64,000 nucleotides of DNA, taken from positions 1 through 64,000 of the forward strand of contig JACPPD010000003.1 of assembly GCA_016191145.1 (NCBI GenBank). Reading direction: 5' to 3'. The translations under genes were made by a program, and so were the position numbers. Source of the DNA: Ignavibacteria bacterium. GTDB taxonomy: Bacteria > Bacteroidota > Ignavibacteria > Kapaibacteriales > Kapaibacteriaceae. Below are positions 62,153-64,000 of the stretch, piece after piece. Every line of letters begins with the position of its first letter. Positions within the stretch are counted from its first letter, which is position 1. The notes beneath the pieces are model-generated. The model was not told where the DNA came from. It saw only the letters and a list, made by a program, of their open reading frames with translations, and ran no database searches.

Positions 62153-62583
62153 AGGCGAGCCTCGGAGTTTGGTGGTGGGTTGCCATCGGACTGATGGGGT
62201 TGGCTGCAGCAGCATTACTAACTTCATTTATTATCCGAATGTTAAACCCACCCGTGGAGCCTACTGTTGAGGAAAGGGGCGTTCTTACGGCTATCCAGGT
62301 TGAAGTCGTCAACAGCTCCGGCGTTGCCGGAGCAGGACGCATGACTATGCGGTATTTAAGGGAACGAGGGTTTGATGTTGTTGAGTTATCAACACTGCCT
62401 ACTAAATCCTCAAAGTCCATGATCATCGACCGCGTGGGAGATCGCATTTCAGCGCTCAAAGTGGCAAAGGTACTGGGGATAGCCGATACTTTGGTTGTGA
62501 GTGATATCGACTCGATGCGGTTTGTTCGGTCTAGTGTCGTTCTAGGCACCGATCTTCAACAACTCGATCCATTCTCCGATTAA
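62149..62583 (+). CDS. Membrane-anchored LytR C-terminal domain protein
   Basis: The 144-residue protein has one N-terminal membrane helix (about 8-31, WWWVAIGLMGLAAAALLTSF) and an extracytoplasmic LytR_C-like domain ('IQVEVVNSSGVAGAGRMTMR', 'RGFDVVELSTLP', 'AKVLGIADTLVVSD'). LytR_C is found in wall-associated proteins and often next to rsfS, as here. It starts at GTG 62149, overlapping the sigma factor stop, so it is translated with it and could act on that sigma factor; that link is inference. Confidence 0.75.
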   Translation: MKASLGVWWWVAIGLMGLAAAALLTSFIIRMLNPPVEPTVEERGVLTAIQVEVVNSSGVAGAGRMTMRYLRERGFDVVELSTLPTKSSKSMIIDRVGDRISALKVAKVLGIADTLVVSDIDSMRFVRSSVVLGTDLQQLDPFSD

Positions 62584-62605
62584 TCTGTTTTGAAAGGAAT
62601 GTGTA

Positions 62606-63022
62606 TTGGCTAAGATTTCGAAACCCCGCTCCGAGAAAGGATGGGCAGTGTTATGCGCCCGCCTGGCACAGGAGAAGCAAGCACAAGATTTGCTTGTTAT
62701 GGATCTTTCCGAAATAGAATCTTCGCCGGCTGAATATTTTGTTATTGTAACAGTATTTAGCGATGCCCAAATGAGAGCTGTCTGTGAGTCTATACAGGTT
62801 GGCCTGAAATCGATGGGGCTGGGTCTGCCAAAGGTGGAAGGTAAGGGGAAATCATCGTGGACAATTCTCGATTATTTCGACGTTGTTGTGCACGTTATGC
62901 TTCCCGATGCACGAGAATTCTATAAGCTTGAACGACTGTGGGGCGATGCCAAGCTGTACCTGATTACACCTGCCGGTGCAGCCAAGGCTGTAAGTTCGCT
63001 TCCAAGGATGACTGCGAACTGA
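62606..63022 (+). CDS. rsfS: Ribosomal silencing factor RsfS
   Basis: RsfS binds L14 and blocks subunit joining in stationary phase. The 138-residue product has the DUF143 core: 'DLLVMDLSEIESSPAEYFVI', 'VTVFSDAQMRAVCESI', 'KVEGKGKSSWTILDYFDVVV' and 'HVMLPDAREFYKLERLWGDAK'. It starts at TTG 62606 with AAAGGA about 9 bp upstream. The C-terminus is about 15 residues longer than usual. argS follows after 1 bp. Confidence 0.93.
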   Translation: MAKISKPRSEKGWAVLCARLAQEKQAQDLLVMDLSEIESSPAEYFVIVTVFSDAQMRAVCESIQVGLKSMGLGLPKVEGKGKSSWTILDYFDVVVHVMLPDAREFYKLERLWGDAKLYLITPAGAAKAVSSLPRMTAN

Positions 63023-63023
63023 T

Positions 63024-64000
63024 ATGATGATGAAACAATTTGTGGAGCCGTACATACGTGCGGCGCTTGGAGAGATTGGCACTGATCCGAACCATGACGT
63101 CAGCTTCGAAGTTCCCCGACAGGAAGGGTTCGGTCACCTTTCAACAACCGTAGCCCTTGCGCTTGCAAAGCCCCTTCGCAAATCGCCCAAAACTATTGCC
63201 GAACAGATTGTGGCATCGTTGGGTAAGATGCCAATGGTTTCCTCTGTCGACGTAGCAGGACCAGGCTTTATCAACTTCACCTTTGAACCGGCAGCGTTTC
63301 ATTCAATCCTCAAAGATTTAGCTGCAGAGGAATTGAATATTGGCCGAAGTGAGATTGGCGAGGGCAAACGAGTAAACGTTGAATATGTAAGCGCAAATCC
63401 AACCGGGCCTCTCCATGCAGGCCATGGCAGAAACTGCGCCATTGGCGATACGATAGCCAACATATATGAGTGGTGCGGCTATCATGTCACACGGGAATAC
63501 TACTTCAACAACGCGGGCAACCAGATGAACAAGCTGGGAGAGTCCATTGCCTCGAGAATACTCGAACTCCACGGCAAGTCCGAGCTTATTCCATTCCCTG
63601 CCGACGGGTATCACGGTGAGTATATCAGACTCATCGCTCAAGCAAATGCCAACGATGAAGAACTGCGAAGACTCGAAACGTTGTTGAGTCAGAATCGCAA
63701 TGAATCAGGTAGTATAATAAATGAAAAATATATCAATGAATTTAAAAAGAGATGTTCTAAACTGGGAGAGAAATGGTGCTTCGAGTCCATTCAGAGAACA
63801 TTGGAATCGCTGGGGATACACCACGAAGTGTTTTTCAACGAAGACACGCTGTATGCCGATGGAAAGATAGAGGCAACTATTGCCCTGTTGAAAGCAAAGG
63901 ATCTTGTTTACGAGCGTGATGGGGCTCTGTGGTTTGCATTGGAAAAACTTGGTAATCCGCAGGACAAGGTAATCGTTAAATCCACGGGTGAACCTACGTA
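63024..64000 (+). CDS. argS: Arginyl-tRNA synthetase, N-terminal part (runs off the window)
   Basis: About 325 codons are visible without a stop. The start is one of three consecutive ATGs at 63024-63032. The N-terminal Arg-tRNA domain (about 1-85) is followed by the class I core 'VEYVSANPTGPLHAGHGRNC', in which HAGH is the HIGH signature, and 'YYFNNAGNQMNKLGESIASR'. The KMSK loop lies beyond the right edge. It charges tRNA-Arg. Confidence 0.93.
   Translation, partial: MMMKQFVEPYIRAALGEIGTDPNHDVSFEVPRQEGFGHLSTTVALALAKPLRKSPKTIAEQIVASLGKMPMVSSVDVAGPGFINFTFEPAAFHSILKDLAAEELNIGRSEIGEGKRVNVEYVSANPTGPLHAGHGRNCAIGDTIANIYEWCGYHVTREYYFNNAGNQMNKLGESIASRILELHGKSELIPFPADGYHGEYIRLIAQANANDEELRRLETLLSQNRNESGSIINEKYINEFKKRCSKLGEKWCFESIQRTLESLGIHHEVFFNEDTLYADGKIEATIALLKAKDLVYERDGALWFALEKLGNPQDKVIVKSTGEPT

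Overview
The window looks like a chromosomal segment of a Gram-negative bacterium of the Bacteroidota / FCB group, possibly a Kapabacteria- or Ignavibacteria-like lineage; the finer placement is inference. Signs seen are an LpxC-FabZ fusion within a BamA/Skp/Lpx cluster, C-terminal domains resembling type A sorting domains of the type IX secretion system (T9SS) on three exported proteins, a GWxTD-domain protein, a TPR regulator with a LuxR-type HTH, a 31-codon AURKAIP1/COX24-type ribosomal mini-protein gene, and TAnnTTTG promoter elements just upstream of both tRNA genes and several operons.

1-8550 is an accessory island ending at the 3' end of a tRNA-fMet gene. From the left it holds the end of an IS3-like element, an OLD-family ATPase/TOPRIM nuclease followed by a restriction-endonuclease/STAND NTPase (a putative two-gene defence cassette), and an opposing module: XRE regulator, TOPRIM/helicase-type replication primase, a separately encoded zinc ribbon, an excisionase-like HTH protein and an unknown gene next to the tRNA. 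This resembles a phage satellite or small integrative element carrying defence cargo. No integrase is visible; it may lie to the left of the window.

8551-18050 is core genome: tRNA-fMet, pheT with an in-frame 30-bp tandem repeat, two related coiled-coil genes, zapA, a structured intergenic region that may encode 6S RNA, rny, then on the minus strand a DMT transporter, a membrane protein, and the operon HU, TPR protein, ribosomal mini-protein.

18093-26757 is an envelope biogenesis cluster read as one unit: uppS, bamA, two Skp/OmpH genes, lpxD, lpxC-fabZ, lpxA and an outer-membrane protein gene. 26760-31908 holds two exported proteins with sorting-like C-termini flanking a TPR-LuxR regulator.

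32081-50218 carries housekeeping genes in tightly overlapping groups (ychF, VOC protein, HAD phosphatase, queG, trxB; plsY-gpsA; xseA-xseB; ispF, histidine kinase, ruvX, GWxTD; mutL), a VWA-OmpA-SPOR protein, and a ClpB-like gene that lacks the N-domain and the first ATPase domain.

50282-64000 has a FabL/FabI-type enoyl reductase, the minus-strand operon fbaB, ABC exporter, CBS-domain cysteine/cystathionine synthase, a 1577-residue surface protein, a Tat-type S66 peptidase, tRNA-Ser(GGA), an ECF sigma factor coupled to a LytR_C membrane protein, rsfS, and the first part of argS.
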